A stretch of 64,000 nucleotides of DNA. Source: Streptomyces sp. Edi4 (GTDB lineage: Bacteria > Actinomycetota > Actinomycetes > Streptomycetales > Streptomycetaceae). The notes under the pieces were generated by a model that was given only the letters and a program-made list of their open reading frames with translations, was not told the origin of the DNA and ran no database searches. Of this stretch, positions 16,502-25,970 are shown piece by piece. The position numbers and the translations under genes were made by a program. The stretch lies in the NCBI RefSeq assembly GCF_040253615.1, contig NZ_JBEJGY010000004.1, positions 7,192,001 through 7,256,000 of the forward strand, given 5' to 3'. How positions within the stretch are numbered: position 1 is the first letter of the stretch; every line of letters starts with the position of its first letter.

Positions 16502-17467
16502 ATGAGCAATCTCGATCGCCGGCCCACGCTCTCCGTCTGCGGCGGCCGCGGCTTCGTCGTGGCAGAGCCGGTACGCGAACTCCTGTCACCCCGCACCGTG
16601 CGGCTGGGCGAGTCCACAGAGGTGCGGCGGCTGCTGCCGAACCTCGGCCGCAGAATGGTCGGCGCCTGGGCCTTCGTCGACCACTACGGCCCCGACGACA
16701 TCGCCGACGAGCCCGGCATGCAGGTGGCGCCGCATCCCCACATGGGCCTCCAGACGGTCAGCTGGCTGCACCAGGGCGAGGTGCTGCACCGCGACAGCCT
16801 GGGCAGCCTCCAGACCGTACGCCCCCGGGAACTCGGCCTGATGACGTCCGGCCGCGCCATCAGCCACTCCGAGGAGACCCCGAGGTCGCACAGCCGGTTC
16901 CTGCACGGGGCCCAGCTGTGGGTCGCCCTGCCCGACGCGCACCGTGACATCGAGCCGCACTTCCAGCACCACGCCGACCTGCCGCACGCCACCGCGCCCG
17001 GCGTCGACGCCACGGTCATCCTGGGTGAACTGGACGGCGCGGTGTCACCCGGATCCACCTACACCCCGATCGTCGGCGCCGACCTCGCCCTCACGGCGGG
17101 CGCCGAGGCGAGTCTCCCGCTGAACCCGGACTTCGAGTACGCCGTCCTCGCGATGTCCGGCGAGGCCCACGTGGACAATGTGCCCGTACTCCCCGGCTCG
17201 ATGCTCTACCTCGGCTGCGGCCGCACCGAACTCCCCCTGCGCGCCACCTCCGACGCGGCGGTGATGCTGCTCGGCGGCGAGCCGTTCGAGGAGGAGATCG
17301 TGATGTGGTGGAACTTCGTCGGCCGCACCAACGACGAGATCCAGCAGGCCCGTTCGGAGTGGATGAATGGTGATCGCTTCGGCGAGGTGAAGGGCTACGA
17401 CGGCCCTCCGATCCCGGCCCCCGAGCTGCCGGCGGTGCCGCTGAAACCCCGGGGTCGTGTGCGCTGA
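16502..17467 (+). CDS. Pirin family protein
   Basis: 321 residues. The N-terminal cupin has the metal-binding pattern of pirins: FVDHYGPDD, then PHPHMGLQTVSWLHQGEVLHRDS (His residues near 78-95) and SHSEETP; the C-terminal pirin domain contains LLGGEPFEEEIVMWWNFVGR. Pirins bind Fe and act as redox-sensing regulators or quercetinase-like dioxygenases, so its biological role is uncertain. The gene is intact, but its last 165 coding bases recur at 37955-38119, showing that its 3' end served as the integration target of the following element. The integrated copy keeps the gene whole. Confidence 0.88.
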   Translation: MSNLDRRPTLSVCGGRGFVVAEPVRELLSPRTVRLGESTEVRRLLPNLGRRMVGAWAFVDHYGPDDIADEPGMQVAPHPHMGLQTVSWLHQGEVLHRDSLGSLQTVRPRELGLMTSGRAISHSEETPRSHSRFLHGAQLWVALPDAHRDIEPHFQHHADLPHATAPGVDATVILGELDGAVSPGSTYTPIVGADLALTAGAEASLPLNPDFEYAVLAMSGEAHVDNVPVLPGSMLYLGCGRTELPLRATSDAAVMLLGGEPFEEEIVMWWNFVGRTNDEIQQARSEWMNGDRFGEVKGYDGPPIPAPELPAVPLKPRGRVR

Positions 17468-17477
17468 GCTGCGGGGA
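17303..17477. repeat. Left attachment repeat (attL-like), pirin 3' end
   Basis: 175 bp matching 37955-38129 with a single mismatch (GGTGCCG versus GGTACCG). It covers the pirin C-terminus, stop codon and 10 bp beyond. Identity drops sharply after 17477, as expected at the edge of a recombination core. Confidence 0.8.
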
Positions 17478-18790
17478 TGTTGGGGCAGCCGCCCGCCTGG
17501 TTGAGGCGGGCGACAAGGCTGGAGGTGCCCTCTCCTCTCAGTCCGGAGCTCTCTCCTTCGGCGTCGGGATGAGGGCGTGTGCTGCGGATAGTGCGAGCTT
17601 GTGTGGGCGGGTTTAACAATCCCAATGCTGACCCAATGCTGACCTTTCTGACGGTGCGTCATGTAGGTGGGGAAGGGCGGCGACGCAGATCAGGAGCGCG
17701 TGGTTGGTGCCGGCGGTGACAGAGCTAAAACGGCATTGCTGACTTCGGGCGCCTACCGAGTCCGGATCGAGGGCGCCCGCGCGCTGCACGAGCGGATGCC
17801 GTCATGCCTGCGCAGAGCTTTTGTGGGGACCGAACAACCACCAGGCGAGTGGTCGGTCGGGTCGCAGGCGTGCTGCCGCAGCATGCAGAGAGGGAAGGTA
17901 AGGGCCGTGAGTCACGACTCGGGATGGCCGCTTCGACCGAGCTGACCTTCTTCACGGCACCTCGGCCTTTCTGTCGTACCTGAGAGGCGTAACGGCGTGT
18001 ACCAGTCGTCCGACTGGTTGCGCGCTCCCGCATGGCAATGGTGCGGTCGGCAGCTGCTGGCGCTTCAGTCAGCGCGGCCCATCTTCGGTGTGGCCCTGCC
18101 TCGGAGCGTGAGCGAGCCTTCTCCTCTGCGACCCGACCTGTTCTCTATGACCCACCACGTGGAGCGCGTCGCCATCCTTGAACCGGCCGCGAAGGGCTCC
18201 TGACCTGCTGTTTTTCCCGTGCGCATTATGCGCGGTGTGGGCGTTACGGGCGATATCTTGACGCTGAAATGACGCTCGTGACGCTCGTTCTGATGGGCTG
18301 CCAGGTGTGTTGCGTCGCTGGTCAGCTGGCCTGATGGGGAAGTCCGCGAGGCAGGGGTGCCGGAGATTTCTGGTGTCAAACAGTCATGCTCAGCCGCATC
18401 GGCAGAGCGCCCAGCAGGTTTTTGGTCTGCTGGTGATACACGGCTCAGATAGAGTTTGACCGGCGAAAACACCTCTGATCGCCACGATCTGCGGACGGCT
18501 GTTCCCGGCACAGTCCAGACCTTGGTTCGAAGGTTCGTGGTGATGAGCGCTGCTCGCATGTTGCGCTTTTGCGACGATGACGGCTTCGGCACCGCTTCGA
18601 GAGGCGACGACGGGCCGCAGAAGACTTCGCGAGACACTCGGTGGCTCTGCACGGTCAAGCGGCGCTGCGCGTGGAGGCGGAAGCGGAGTCCGTGCAGGAG
18701 GCCCAACCGCCTGGCGGTTCGTGAAAGCGCCGAAGGTGGAGTATATGCAGAGCTGACGCCGGTGACGACGAGCAAGCTGGAGGGGTCGAA
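17478..18790. other. Left end of the integrated element, no convincing gene
   Basis: About 1.3 kb without a supported gene. Up to 18237 it shows patchy similarity to 38130-38547 (for example the palindromic TGCGCATTATGCGCGGTG at 18220-18237 and 38530-38547), interrupted by two blocks of about 85 and 240 bp absent from the right copy. CAATGCTGAC occurs at 17623-17632 and 17634-17643. Around 18258-18285, TGACGCT-type repeats occur. The remainder to 18790 shows nothing I can name. Confidence 0.6.
17623..17643. repeat. Integrase arm-type repeats, left end
   Basis: CAATGCTGAC twice with an 11-bp period. The same TGCTGAC core with 11-bp spacing recurs at the right end (37885 and 37896), which fits paired arm-type binding sites of a tyrosine integrase. 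Confidence 0.55.
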
Positions 18791-19132
18791 GTGGGCGAGA
18801 TCAGGCGCGACGAGTGGGTTGGTGTGACCAAGTCCGCCAAGAGGTACGAGCCGTTTTGGGAGAGCGTCCGGGTGGCGGAGGCGCAGGGTCGTCCGGTGAT
18901 GCACGTCGTTAAGGTTGGAAAGTTCATCATGCAGGCGTCCACGGACATTGAGCTCGCCAAGCTATTCGCGGAGCACCAGATCTCCGACCAGGACGAGGTC
19001 GGCGAGTTCGACTGGGTGCCGGACGAGTTCGAGGTGCTGCACCTTCGGATCAAGAACACGCGGACCGGGGAGTGGGAATCCACCATCCAGTCCATCTCGA
19101 CGGTGCCGGCGCTGCCGGAGGTGCCGAAGTGA
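18791..19132 (+). CDS. Hypothetical protein, 113 aa
   Basis: GTG start at 18791 with GGAGGGG about 6 nt upstream, a strong ribosome site. The protein is acidic and soluble (VGEIRRDEWVGVTKSAKRY at the start; ELAKLFAEHQISDQDEVGEFD in the middle; WESTIQSIS near the end), with no membrane segment or known motif. The stop overlaps a GTG (GTGA) that opens a further weak reading frame at 19131. It is the first gene inside the element and lies upstream of a DUF6308-like gene. I cannot assign a function; accessory location makes a defence or conflict role possible but unproven. Confidence 0.6.
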   Translation: MGEIRRDEWVGVTKSAKRYEPFWESVRVAEAQGRPVMHVVKVGKFIMQASTDIELAKLFAEHQISDQDEVGEFDWVPDEFEVLHLRIKNTRTGEWESTIQSISTVPALPEVPK

Positions 19133-19475
19133 GTGAGTCGCAGGGTCCCGGCCTTTCGTGGTCTGCTTGCCGGCCATCAGGCGACTCTCTCACCGGTGGA
19201 AAGCCCGCGTCGATGACGCCGAGGATGCGGTCATTGGTATCCAAACCCCGCTGCTCACACACTCGGTCGGCAAGGGCCATCCGCATGCGAGCCTATTCGT
19301 GGCCGGCTATCGCCGCCGCCGCGTGGGTGGGATCGGTGCAAGAACCATCCCACACCTCAAAACGGTGTAGCGCAGGCACGCGTGTCGGGGGGGCACTCCT
19401 CCCAAGCCACCGTTTGATCTCACTGCTGTACAGTCCGCCGACGTATCACTGTGCGCGAGGGAGCTGGGGCCTCTA
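19131..19475 (+). other. Weak coupled reading frame or spacer before the DUF6308-like gene
   Basis: A GTG overlapping the previous stop opens a frame to 19476, but its composition (many Ser, Arg, Pro) is not protein-like, and a second frame from 19158 reads VDDAEDAVIGIQTPLLTHS, which looks more plausible. A damaged small gene is possible; none is firmly supported. Confidence 0.3.
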
Positions 19476-20159
19476 GTGATCGGATTGCATATCCCGGAGA
19501 TCTACTGGGACGACGAGAGCGCCGTGAGTCTGCTGGTCGAGTACTTCACCCGACGACGGTCAAGCGGTGACCTGTTCTATTCCGGCGCGCACTTCGAGCG
19601 CCTGGGCGGGGGCGGCGACGCCGAGCATCTCGCAGACCGCTTCGACAGCAACGACCTGTTAGCCATCACCATGCTCAACGTCTCTATGGAACCGCATGGG
19701 GCGATCAACTTGCTGACCGACCCCCAGGGGCACTGGGCGCGCCTGCTGTCGCTAATCCCTCGTGACGCGCACCTGGAGAATCCTGGAAGCGATGCGCTCA
19801 TGGAGGAGGGTGGACCCGTGTGGGAGTTGTGGGAACGCCTAGTCGGAACCAAGCACTACCCAGGGAAACCCGACGGCAGTGGCCCGGTTGTGGCAGGTAA
19901 ATTGCTGGCCCGCAAGCGGCCGCACCTCATCCCCATCTACGACATCCGCATCAAGCAGCTATTCGAGCGACCGAAGGTGGACCACTCCTTCTGGGCCGCG
20001 CTGTCTGCGGCCCTGCGGATGGACAACGGTGCCTTCCTCGATCAGTTGATCCATCTCCGCGGCAAAGCGGGCATCGGTGAGGACATCGGCGTCCTGCGTG
20101 TGTTCGACGTCATCGCGTGGATGCTCCAAGGTCGGCAGGGTCAGGTCGCGACGAGCTGA
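19476..20159 (+). CDS. DUF6308-like hypothetical protein
   Basis: 227 residues from GTG 19476. The middle segment VVAGKLLARKRPHLIPIYD (about 131-149) resembles the conserved core of actinobacterial DUF6308 proteins, where a Lys/Arg-rich helix precedes (L/V)IP(I/V)YD. The rest is helical with several aromatic positions (EIYWDDESAV, HSFWAALSAALRMDN). No catalytic motif is evident. It follows the 113-aa hypothetical gene in the same orientation, and an IS5-type element is inserted 65 bp downstream. The function is unknown. Confidence 0.6.
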   Translation: MIGLHIPEIYWDDESAVSLLVEYFTRRRSSGDLFYSGAHFERLGGGGDAEHLADRFDSNDLLAITMLNVSMEPHGAINLLTDPQGHWARLLSLIPRDAHLENPGSDALMEEGGPVWELWERLVGTKHYPGKPDGSGPVVAGKLLARKRPHLIPIYDIRIKQLFERPKVDHSFWAALSAALRMDNGAFLDQLIHLRGKAGIGEDIGVLRVFDVIAWMLQGRQGQVATS

Positions 20160-20223
20160 GCCAGGTGGAGTGGTGGGAAGGCGCATGCGGAGGCCGATGG
20201 TGCACCGAGGGCGGGCGAGGCTA

Positions 20224-21082
20224 AGAAGCCATCTCATTTGGGTGACTCGGTATTCTGTGAGTCATGGTGGGGATCGTTGAGCGGCTGGTGCCGGACGAGT
20301 TGTGGGAGTTGTTCCAGCGGGTGGTGCCGGAGGCGCCGTCGCGGCCGCAGGGCGGTGGTCGGCGTCGGCACGGCGACCGGGAAGTGCTGGCCGCGATCGT
20401 CTTCGTGGCTACGTCGGGTTGTACCTGGCAGCAGCTGACTTCGGCGTCGTTCGGCCCGTCCGGAGCGACCGCCCACCGGCGGTTCTCGGAGTGGTCGAAG
20501 GCCAGAGTGTGGGCCAAGCTCCACCGCCTGGTCCTCGACGAACTCGGCGCCCGCGGCGAGTTGGACTGGTCGAGGTGCGCGATCGACTCGGTGAACATGC
20601 GGGCCCTGAAAAGGGGGACCTGACAGGTCCGAATCCTGTCGACCGGGGCAAGTACGGCTCGAAGATCCACCTGATCACCGAACGGTCCGGTCTGCCCATA
20701 TCCGTCGGCATCTCCGGGGCCAACCTGCATGACAGCCAAGCCCTGATCCCGCTCGTGAAGGGCATCCCGCCGATCCGCTCGCGCCGCGGCCCGCGACGGC
20801 GCAAGCCCGGCAAACTCCACGCCGACAAGGGATATGACTACGCCCACCTGCGGCAATGGTTACGCGAACGCGGCATCACCCACCGCATCGCCCGCAAGGG
20901 AGTCGAGTCCTCACAGAGGCTGGGCCGCCATCGCTGGACCGTGGAGCGGACCATGGCCTGGCTCGCCGGCTGCCGCCGCCTCCACCGACGCTACGAACGC
21001 AAGGCCGACCACTTCCTAGCCTTCACCAGCCTCGCCTGCACCCTCATCTGCTACCGCCGACTCGCCAAATGAGATGGCTTCT
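20224..21082 (+). mobile_element. IS5-family insertion sequence, copy 1 (859 bp)
   Basis: Bounded by inverted repeats AGAAGCCATCTCATTTGG (left) and its complement ending at 21082. It is the same element as those at 34865-35723 and 35726-36584. By eye it is identical to the third copy and differs at a handful of positions from the second. No clear target-site duplication is visible because a second IS abuts its right end. Confidence 0.88.
20264..21072 (+). CDS. IS5-family transposase, two frames joined by programmed -1 frameshift
   Basis: Frame A (20264-20623, 119 aa) carries the N-terminal DUF4096-type domain (VPDELWELFQRVVPE, TSGCTWQQL, AHRRFSEW) and the first DDE aspartate in CAIDSVNMRA. 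Frame B gives the rest: GPNPVDRGKYGSKIH, the second Asp in LHADKGYDYAHLR and Glu in HRWTVERTMAWL, ending at 21072. The frames overlap at the run AAAAGGGGG near 20609-20617, the usual slippery site of IS427-group elements, so this is a normal arrangement rather than damage. Confidence 0.88.
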
Positions 21083-21083
21083 A

Positions 21084-21960
21084 AGAGGATGTCTCACGTG
21101 GTGAGTTGATGGTGCGGCATGATGCTGTCCCGTGAGGGTTGATCTGTCGCGTCGGCTGGTTCCGGATGAACTGTGGGAGCTGACGGCTCCGTTGTTGCCG
21201 AAGTTCGCCTTCCGTCCGCAGGGCGGGGGCACTGCTCCGGTGGAACGAGCGGGCGGTGTTCGCGGCTGTGGTGTACGTACTGACGAGCGGGTGCGCCTGG
21301 CGGTATCTGCCGGAGTCCTTCGGTGTCTCGCCGGCCACTGCGCACCGCCGGTTCACTGTGTGGACCAAGGCCGGACTGTGGCGGCGGCTGCACCGGGCGG
21401 TGCTGGCCGAGCTGGGTGCCAGGGGCGAGTTGGACTGGACGTCCGCGATCGTCGATGCCGCGTCGGTGCGGGCGAAAAGGGGGGCTCGTTGACCGGTCCG
21501 AATCCGGTCGATCGGGGCAAGAAGGGCAGCGAACTGCATGTGCTGTCCGAGGCCCAGGGCCTGCCGCTGGTCGTCGCGGTGTCCGGTGCGAATGTGCACG
21601 ACAGCCAGGCGTTCAAGCCGCTCATCCTGGGCAGACCCGCTGTTCGTTCCCGGCGCGGACCCCGTCGACGGCGGCCGGTGAAGATCCGTGCGGACAAGGC
21701 GTATTACTCCGCCGAGCATCTGCGCTGGCTCCGCAGCCTGAACCTTGTCCCGTGGATCGCCCGGCCCGGCATCGAGTCCGGCGAGCGCCTCGGCCGGCAC
21801 CGCTGGAAGATCGAGCGGTCGATCTCCTGGCTCTTCGGCTACCGCCGCCTCACCGTCCGATATGAACGAAAAGGCAGCCACTTCCTTGCCTTCCTCGGCC
21901 TCGCCGCAGCCCTCACCTGCTACAAGAAACTCGCCAAACTCACCACGCGAGACATCCTCT
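21084..21960 (+). mobile_element. Second, distinct IS5-family insertion sequence
   Basis: Inverted repeats AGAGGATGTCTC at 21084-21095 and GAGACATCCTCT at 21949-21960, extended by imperfect CGTGGTGAGTT. It directly abuts the right end of the first IS. A similar but isolated end-like sequence lies near 25954-25976. Confidence 0.8.
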
Positions 21961-21962
21961 AA
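21132..21962 (+). pseudogene. IS5-family transposase, frameshifted in its N-terminal part
   Basis: The N-terminus starts GTG 21132 (VDLSRRLVPDELWELTAPLL), then the homologous sequence jumps frame near 21235-21250: the continuation WNERAVFAAVVYVLTSGCAW is only readable one frame over, up to VDAASVRAKR. The normal -1 slippery run AAAAGGGGGG (about 21476-21485) then returns to the first frame for GPNPVDRGKKGSELH, the DDE residues (RADKAYYSAEHL; HRWKIERSISWL) and the stop at 21962. The first shift is not a known recoding site, so a small deletion has probably inactivated this copy. Confidence 0.7.
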
Positions 21963-22248
21963 GTGAAAGGGGGCCGCTAGTGGCTGCGGCGTGAAGGTGA
22001 CGTTGATCCCTGTGGCTCATATGTTGGCCAGCATGCTGTGGGTCGAAGCATGCGGTCCTCGACTTCAAATAGGGCAATTAGAGCAAGCCTGATATTGGGG
22101 GGCCTGCGATAGCACTGCGTCCGGCCTACCGGGCCGGACGCAGCGCTATTACTTTTAGGGCCTTGCCCCGGGCGCGCCCGGGACTGGTTCCCTATTGGAG
22201 GGTGGCCCGCAACCTAAGCGATAGACCGGGTACCCTCCCGACCAGTTC
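21961..22248. other. Gap between IS elements and the toxin module
   Basis: No gene seen. It lies downstream of the minus-strand immunity candidate and holds GTCCGGCC-TACC-GGGCCGGAC-type complementary segments near 22110-22140 (GCGTCCGGCC / GGCCGGACGC), which form a good hairpin and probably a terminator for that operon. Confidence 0.45.
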
Positions 22249-22638
22249 TCAGTGCGTTCCTCGCAGTGGGCCGAACCACGATGGGTCGTCCATGGCGCCT
22301 TCATCCTCATGCCACTGTGGAGGCGCCGACACGACGAAGCTCCGTAGGTCAGCGCCCAGCAAGAACAGGCGCCCGGGCGTCACTTCTACGCCGTGGTCCA
22401 GGCCGACCTTCTCGCATTGCCCGACGTCAGCCTGTCGGATGACCAATCCGTCGTAGCCAGGACGGAGGAGCATGAGGTCGACGTTGGCGAAGTAGATGTC
22501 GATCCGGGTATCCGGCGGCATGTCCCGGCTGCTGCGGAGGAGCAGCCGACGATGCCCTACGGCGTACTGCCAGACCTTGAAATTCCTGTCGGATCGGAAA
22601 ATTTCAGAGCCAGCCGACTCCGGCGTCACCTCACCCAT
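22249..22638 (-). CDS. Candidate immunity protein of the adjacent toxin
   Basis: 129 residues. The ATG at 22636-22638 overlaps the last 8 bp of the toxin-tip frame, the tight coupling typical of toxin-immunity pairs. The protein is soluble, with VWQYAVGHRRLLLRSS, IDIYFANVDLMLLRPGYDG and GRLFLLGADLRSFVVS giving an alternating beta pattern. I recognise no named immunity family. Its position immediately 3' of a polymorphic-toxin C-terminus is the sole functional evidence. It remains intact although the toxin gene is broken, so it may still protect the host. Confidence 0.6.
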   Translation of the reverse strand: MGEVTPESAGSEIFRSDRNFKVWQYAVGHRRLLLRSSRDMPPDTRIDIYFANVDLMLLRPGYDGLVIRQADVGQCEKVGLDHGVEVTPGRLFLLGADLRSFVVSAPPQWHEDEGAMDDPSWFGPLRGTH

Positions 22639-22981
22639 TCAGCATGTCCCAGTTCGGTTCGGGTATGTCCACTACCTTGCCTTCTTTGCTGTAGAACGTA
22701 ATGTTGCGCCATTCAAAGTTTCCCATTTGGATGTGCAGACCGATCTGGCCCATCTCCCACTGGGTGGCCGCCCAGTCACCCGAGCGCCACTTCTTGTACG
22801 CGAGAGCGTACTGCTCAGCTGCTGTCTCTCCGTCAAAACCCTTCAGGCTGACTGCGACCTTGCCGTTGTTGCGGAGGACGTTCGACACCTCGGTCATCCA
22901 CAGGGCAATCGGCTTCCCGTTTGACCTACCGACTACCGCCGCGAAAGCGTCGCCGTTGAAGGTATAGCCGCCTTGGATCTC
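22631..22981 (-). pseudogene. Detached C-terminal toxin domain
   Basis: An open frame of about 116 residues reads EIQGGYTFNGDAFAAVVG, then KPIALWMTEVSNVLRNNG, WRSGDWAATQWEMGQIG and ends EPNWDMLNG. It has no start codon or ribosome site before an internal ATG at 22895-22897. It begins one base out of frame with the end of the alanine-rich protein, so a one-base indel near 22983-22995 separated it from its carrier. In polymorphic toxins the tip follows the stalk directly, which fits. The activity of the domain is not known to me. If translated from the internal ATG (88 aa) part of the domain would be lost. Confidence 0.6.
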
Positions 22982-22982
22982 C

Positions 22983-25060
22983 TTAGCTCACGCCGTAGCA
23001 CAACTTCCGCGCCTTGCTGAGGGCCTCGAGCGCCTTGGCTCCTATCCCGGCGATGGCTTCCTCGGACACGGGGAGCGCGCGCAGGGCCCTCCAAGCGTCA
23101 GTGAAGCCGATGCCGGTCCGGGCCGATGCGTCCACTGTGGTGACGGCACGCGCGATCGGTCCCAGCAGACCTTCGACTGGGACATACGTGGCGAGGCTCC
23201 AGGCACAGGCGGTCTTGCTGCCGTGCCAACAGTCCATCAGGTCTGCTGCGAAGAAGGAGAACAGGATTGCTCCGGGCGCATCGCCGAAGAGGCTTTGCCA
23301 CCCCGCACGGACGATGTCCTTGCCAGAGAAGTGGTGCGACCACCCGTCGATTTTAATGTCCTTCAGCGTTGCTCGCTGGAGGAACTGCCATGCCGACTTC
23401 GGGCAGCCGTTAAATGTGGCCTGGGCTTGGGCGTCAGTGCACAGGTAGAAGTCAGCCTGGTATGTGACGACCAGGTCGTACACCGCATCGCAGCCCAGGA
23501 TTGCGGCATCCGGCATGCCCGGGCATTTGCCGATTTGCTTCGAGCTGACAATTTCGACGGTCGACTCATCCGGAACGGCGAACACGCCAGGAATGCCGGT
23601 GCCGGATCCTCCAGATGCCTCCTTGTTGGCCTTCTCCTGTTCAGCCTGGTCGGCGGCTGTCTGCGCGTCCTGAGCGAGTTTGTCGGCGTCCTTGGCAGCT
23701 TGTTCGGCTTCGGTTGCCGCGGTGTTGGCGCGGTCGGCTGCGGCTCGGGCGTCCTTGGCGTCCTGGGTGGCCTGGTCTGCTGCCGCGTGTGCGGCGGTGG
23801 CGTCGAGGGCTGCCTGGTCGGCCGCGGTACGGGCGTCCTTGGCGTAGCTCTCTGCTGTGCCGGCTGCGGTGTTGGCGGCTGCCGCGTCGTCGGCGGCCTG
23901 GCGGTCGTACTCGATGGCTCGGGACAGTGAATCGGCTGCCTTGGACGCGGCATTGGCTGCGTCGGACGCGTAACCGAGTGCTTCGGTGGCGTAGCCGCGG
24001 GCGTCGGATGCGTAGCGGGCCGCGTTGGCCGCGTGCTGGTACGCCTCCTTGGTGTCCGCCTGAGCCCGTTCCGCAAGTGCTTGGGCGGTGGCTGCTTCTT
24101 CCTGGGCGTTCTTGGCGTGGGCTTCGGCGACGGCTTTCTGCTGTTCGGCGATGGTCTTTGAGCCTTGGCCGGCCAGGACGACCAGGCCGGCTGCTGAGTC
24201 GGTGGTGATGTACGGCGAGCCGAGCTCGATCGCGTCGTTGGCCGGCTTCGCTACCTGCACGGCGGCGTTGCTGGCGTCCTCTGCTGCTTGTGCGGTGATG
24301 TGTGCGTAGCCGGCCGATTTTGCCGCCGCTTCGAAGGCTTTGGGGACTTCCTTGCTGGCCGCGTCTGCCTCGGTCTTGGCGGTCTTCGCCTTCTCCTCCG
24401 CCTCGTCGGCGAGTTTGACCGCGGTGTTGGCTTCGGCGGCGGCGTGCTGGGATGCCGCGATCGCGTCGGCTTCGGCGCTGGTCGCTGTGGAGACTGCGGC
24501 GTCCGCCTTCACCTTCGCGGCCTGGGCTCCGTCGGCGTCGGAGCGGGCTCGCTTGGCGGCAGCCTCAGCCCGGGTGGCCGCGGCATCCGCTTCCGCAGCA
24601 GCGGTGGAGGCGGCGTCGGCTTCACCACGCGCGCGGCTTGCGGCGGCTTCAGCCTCATCCGCGTGCTTGGCCGCCTCGTCAGCTGCCGCTCTCGATGCCT
24701 TGGCGGCGTCGTCGGACTCGGCGGCCTGAGCATAGGCGTCCAGTGCGTCAGCCTTGGCGCGCGCTGCGTCAGCCTTCTGCTGGGCGTCCCAAGCGTCGTC
24801 GCGCTTGGTTTTTGCATTGTTCCGTGCTGTGACCGCGGCGTTCTTCTTGTCTACCGCGGTTGCTTCGGAGACTTCGGCCTTGTCCTTGGCGGTTTTGGCA
24901 TTGCCCGCCTCGGTCTGCGCGTTCTGCTTGTGCTGGGCGGCCTCGGCCTGCTGAGCCTGGGCATTTTCCTTCTCCGCCTTTGCCGTGGCCGACTCGGCCT
25001 CCGCCGCCAGGCGCTTGGCATGCGCGTCAGCGGTCGCCGGGGCCGGGTGGTTCCAACGAG
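22983..25060 (-). pseudogene. Alanine-rich coiled-coil stalk of a secreted polymorphic toxin, 5'-truncated and 3'-frameshifted
   Basis: About 690 residues. From RWNHPAPATADAHAKRL to residue ~500 it is an extended Ala/Glu/Lys/Asp helix of the ALF-repeat type found in large Streptomyces secreted proteins. A globular C-terminal part follows (PDESTVEIVSSKQIGKCPG; LGCDAVYDLVVTYQADFYL; GWQSLFGDAPGAILFSFFA) ending KARKLCYGVS. The frame stays open upstream to about 25319, but that sequence is not protein-like and lacks a signal peptide, so the original N-terminus is missing. The stop at 22983 precedes the out-of-frame toxin tip. The intact gene would have delivered that tip outside the cell. Confidence 0.6.
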
Positions 25061-25634
25061 TCAGGGCATGTACACACCAGGGCGTACCTGTGATGCGGCT
25101 GTGAAACGGAATGAGCTGCCCAGAGACCCCGTGCGCTGGGACTGTCTCGTGAAGTGGCGTGATCTCACCGCCCACGAGGGACGACTGGCGGCCGGACAGT
25201 CTCCCTGGCCTCGAGTCGCACGGCACCGAAGACGAGGCCGGCGCGGAGTTCGGGGATGACGACTCTGAGCTGCGAACGGTTGAACGCGGTGTCGTCGAGG
25301 GATCGACGTATCCGAGCACGGGTAGTTTCGGCTCACCGCCCGTCTATGCAGGTCAGCGATGCACGCACGTGGCGTCGACCGCGCCTGCGCCCGACCGGTC
25401 AGCGGCTTCGCGCACCGGAAGACGTGTCCGCCCACGCCCAGGCCGAAGGTGCCGAACTGAGGCTGGATGCCGCTGAGATCCAGGCCCGCTGCCCGGCAGT
25501 GGGCCACCGGGGCGGCTGGCGTTTGTGTCAGGCCAGAAGAAGCAGCCCGGCGTCTCCATCCGTCTGGTCGCCACAGGTGGCCCGGCCGCGCGCAGACCAG
25601 GTTGCTGAGACGAGACGTGGATAGAGGGGGCTGG
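25061..25634. other. Junction region upstream of the truncated toxin gene
   Basis: About 575 bp where the toxin's 5' end should be. No gene or recognisable IS remnant could be supported on either strand. It ends at a repeat that is shared with 31403. Confidence 0.4.
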
Positions 25635-25749
25635 GCCGTGACGCTCATTTGACGCTCGTGACAACTTCATACAGAGAGACAAGCTGCAAAAATGGCTCTG
25701 ACCTGGGCCTTTTCTCGGCCGATTCAGGCCGAGATCTTTCCGATGACGC
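25635..25749. repeat. Left flanking repeat of the Rhs module
   Basis: Three blocks are shared in order and spacing with 31403-31516: a 24-bp identical block (25635-25658) containing TGACGCTC twice 11 bp apart, GCTCTGACCTG at 25695-25705, and CTTT(T/C)CGATGACGC ending at 25749. The intervening bases differ. The pair encloses the CdiI-Rhs-WXG100 genes. Confidence 0.6.
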
Positions 25750-25906
25750 GCACGTCCATGACCCGTCCGGCGCCTACGTCGGCGAGATCCTCGTATGGAC
25801 GGACCGGGGAGCCACGCTCGCGGCCTTGGAGTTCGCCTGGGTCACCGACGAGATGCCCACGTCTCTCCCGACCGTCATGCACGGCCGGCTCAGCTGGCCG
25901 TCCTGA
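25649..25906 (+). CDS. Small hypothetical protein, possibly partial
   Basis: 85-residue frame. The second half, AYVGEILVWTDRG and ALEFAWVTDEMPTSLPT, matches the style of small acidic Streptomyces proteins found beside toxin loci. The first third overlaps the flanking repeat and looks random, and no ribosome site is evident, so this is probably the 3' remnant of a larger gene. Function unknown. Confidence 0.35.
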   Translation: MTLVTTSYRETSCKNGSDLGLFSADSGRDLSDDAHVHDPSGAYVGEILVWTDRGATLAALEFAWVTDEMPTSLPTVMHGRLSWPS

Positions 25907-25970
25907 CGGCTCCACCCGCTCTCAGCCCCTATGCCCCGCAGGGGACGAAATCGCCACGTGAGACACCGTC

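Noticed and set aside
16502..17477. Possible phage phiC31-type attB, since the phiC31 attB of Streptomyces also lies in a pirin-like gene.
   Set aside because: The duplicated segment is the gene's 3' end and is 175 bp long, and the nearby recombinase fragments are tyrosine-type; phiC31 uses a serine integrase and a short internal site.
18122..18200. Sequence similar to the Rhs-flanking blocks (TTCTCTATGACCCACCACG and CTCCTGACCTG).
   Set aside because: Block order and spacing differ from the pair at 25635 and 31403, so it was not counted as a third copy.
25061..25319. Upstream continuation of the alanine-rich toxin frame as its N-terminus.
   Set aside because: It has no signal peptide, no ribosome site and random composition; the protein-like sequence begins only at about 25060.
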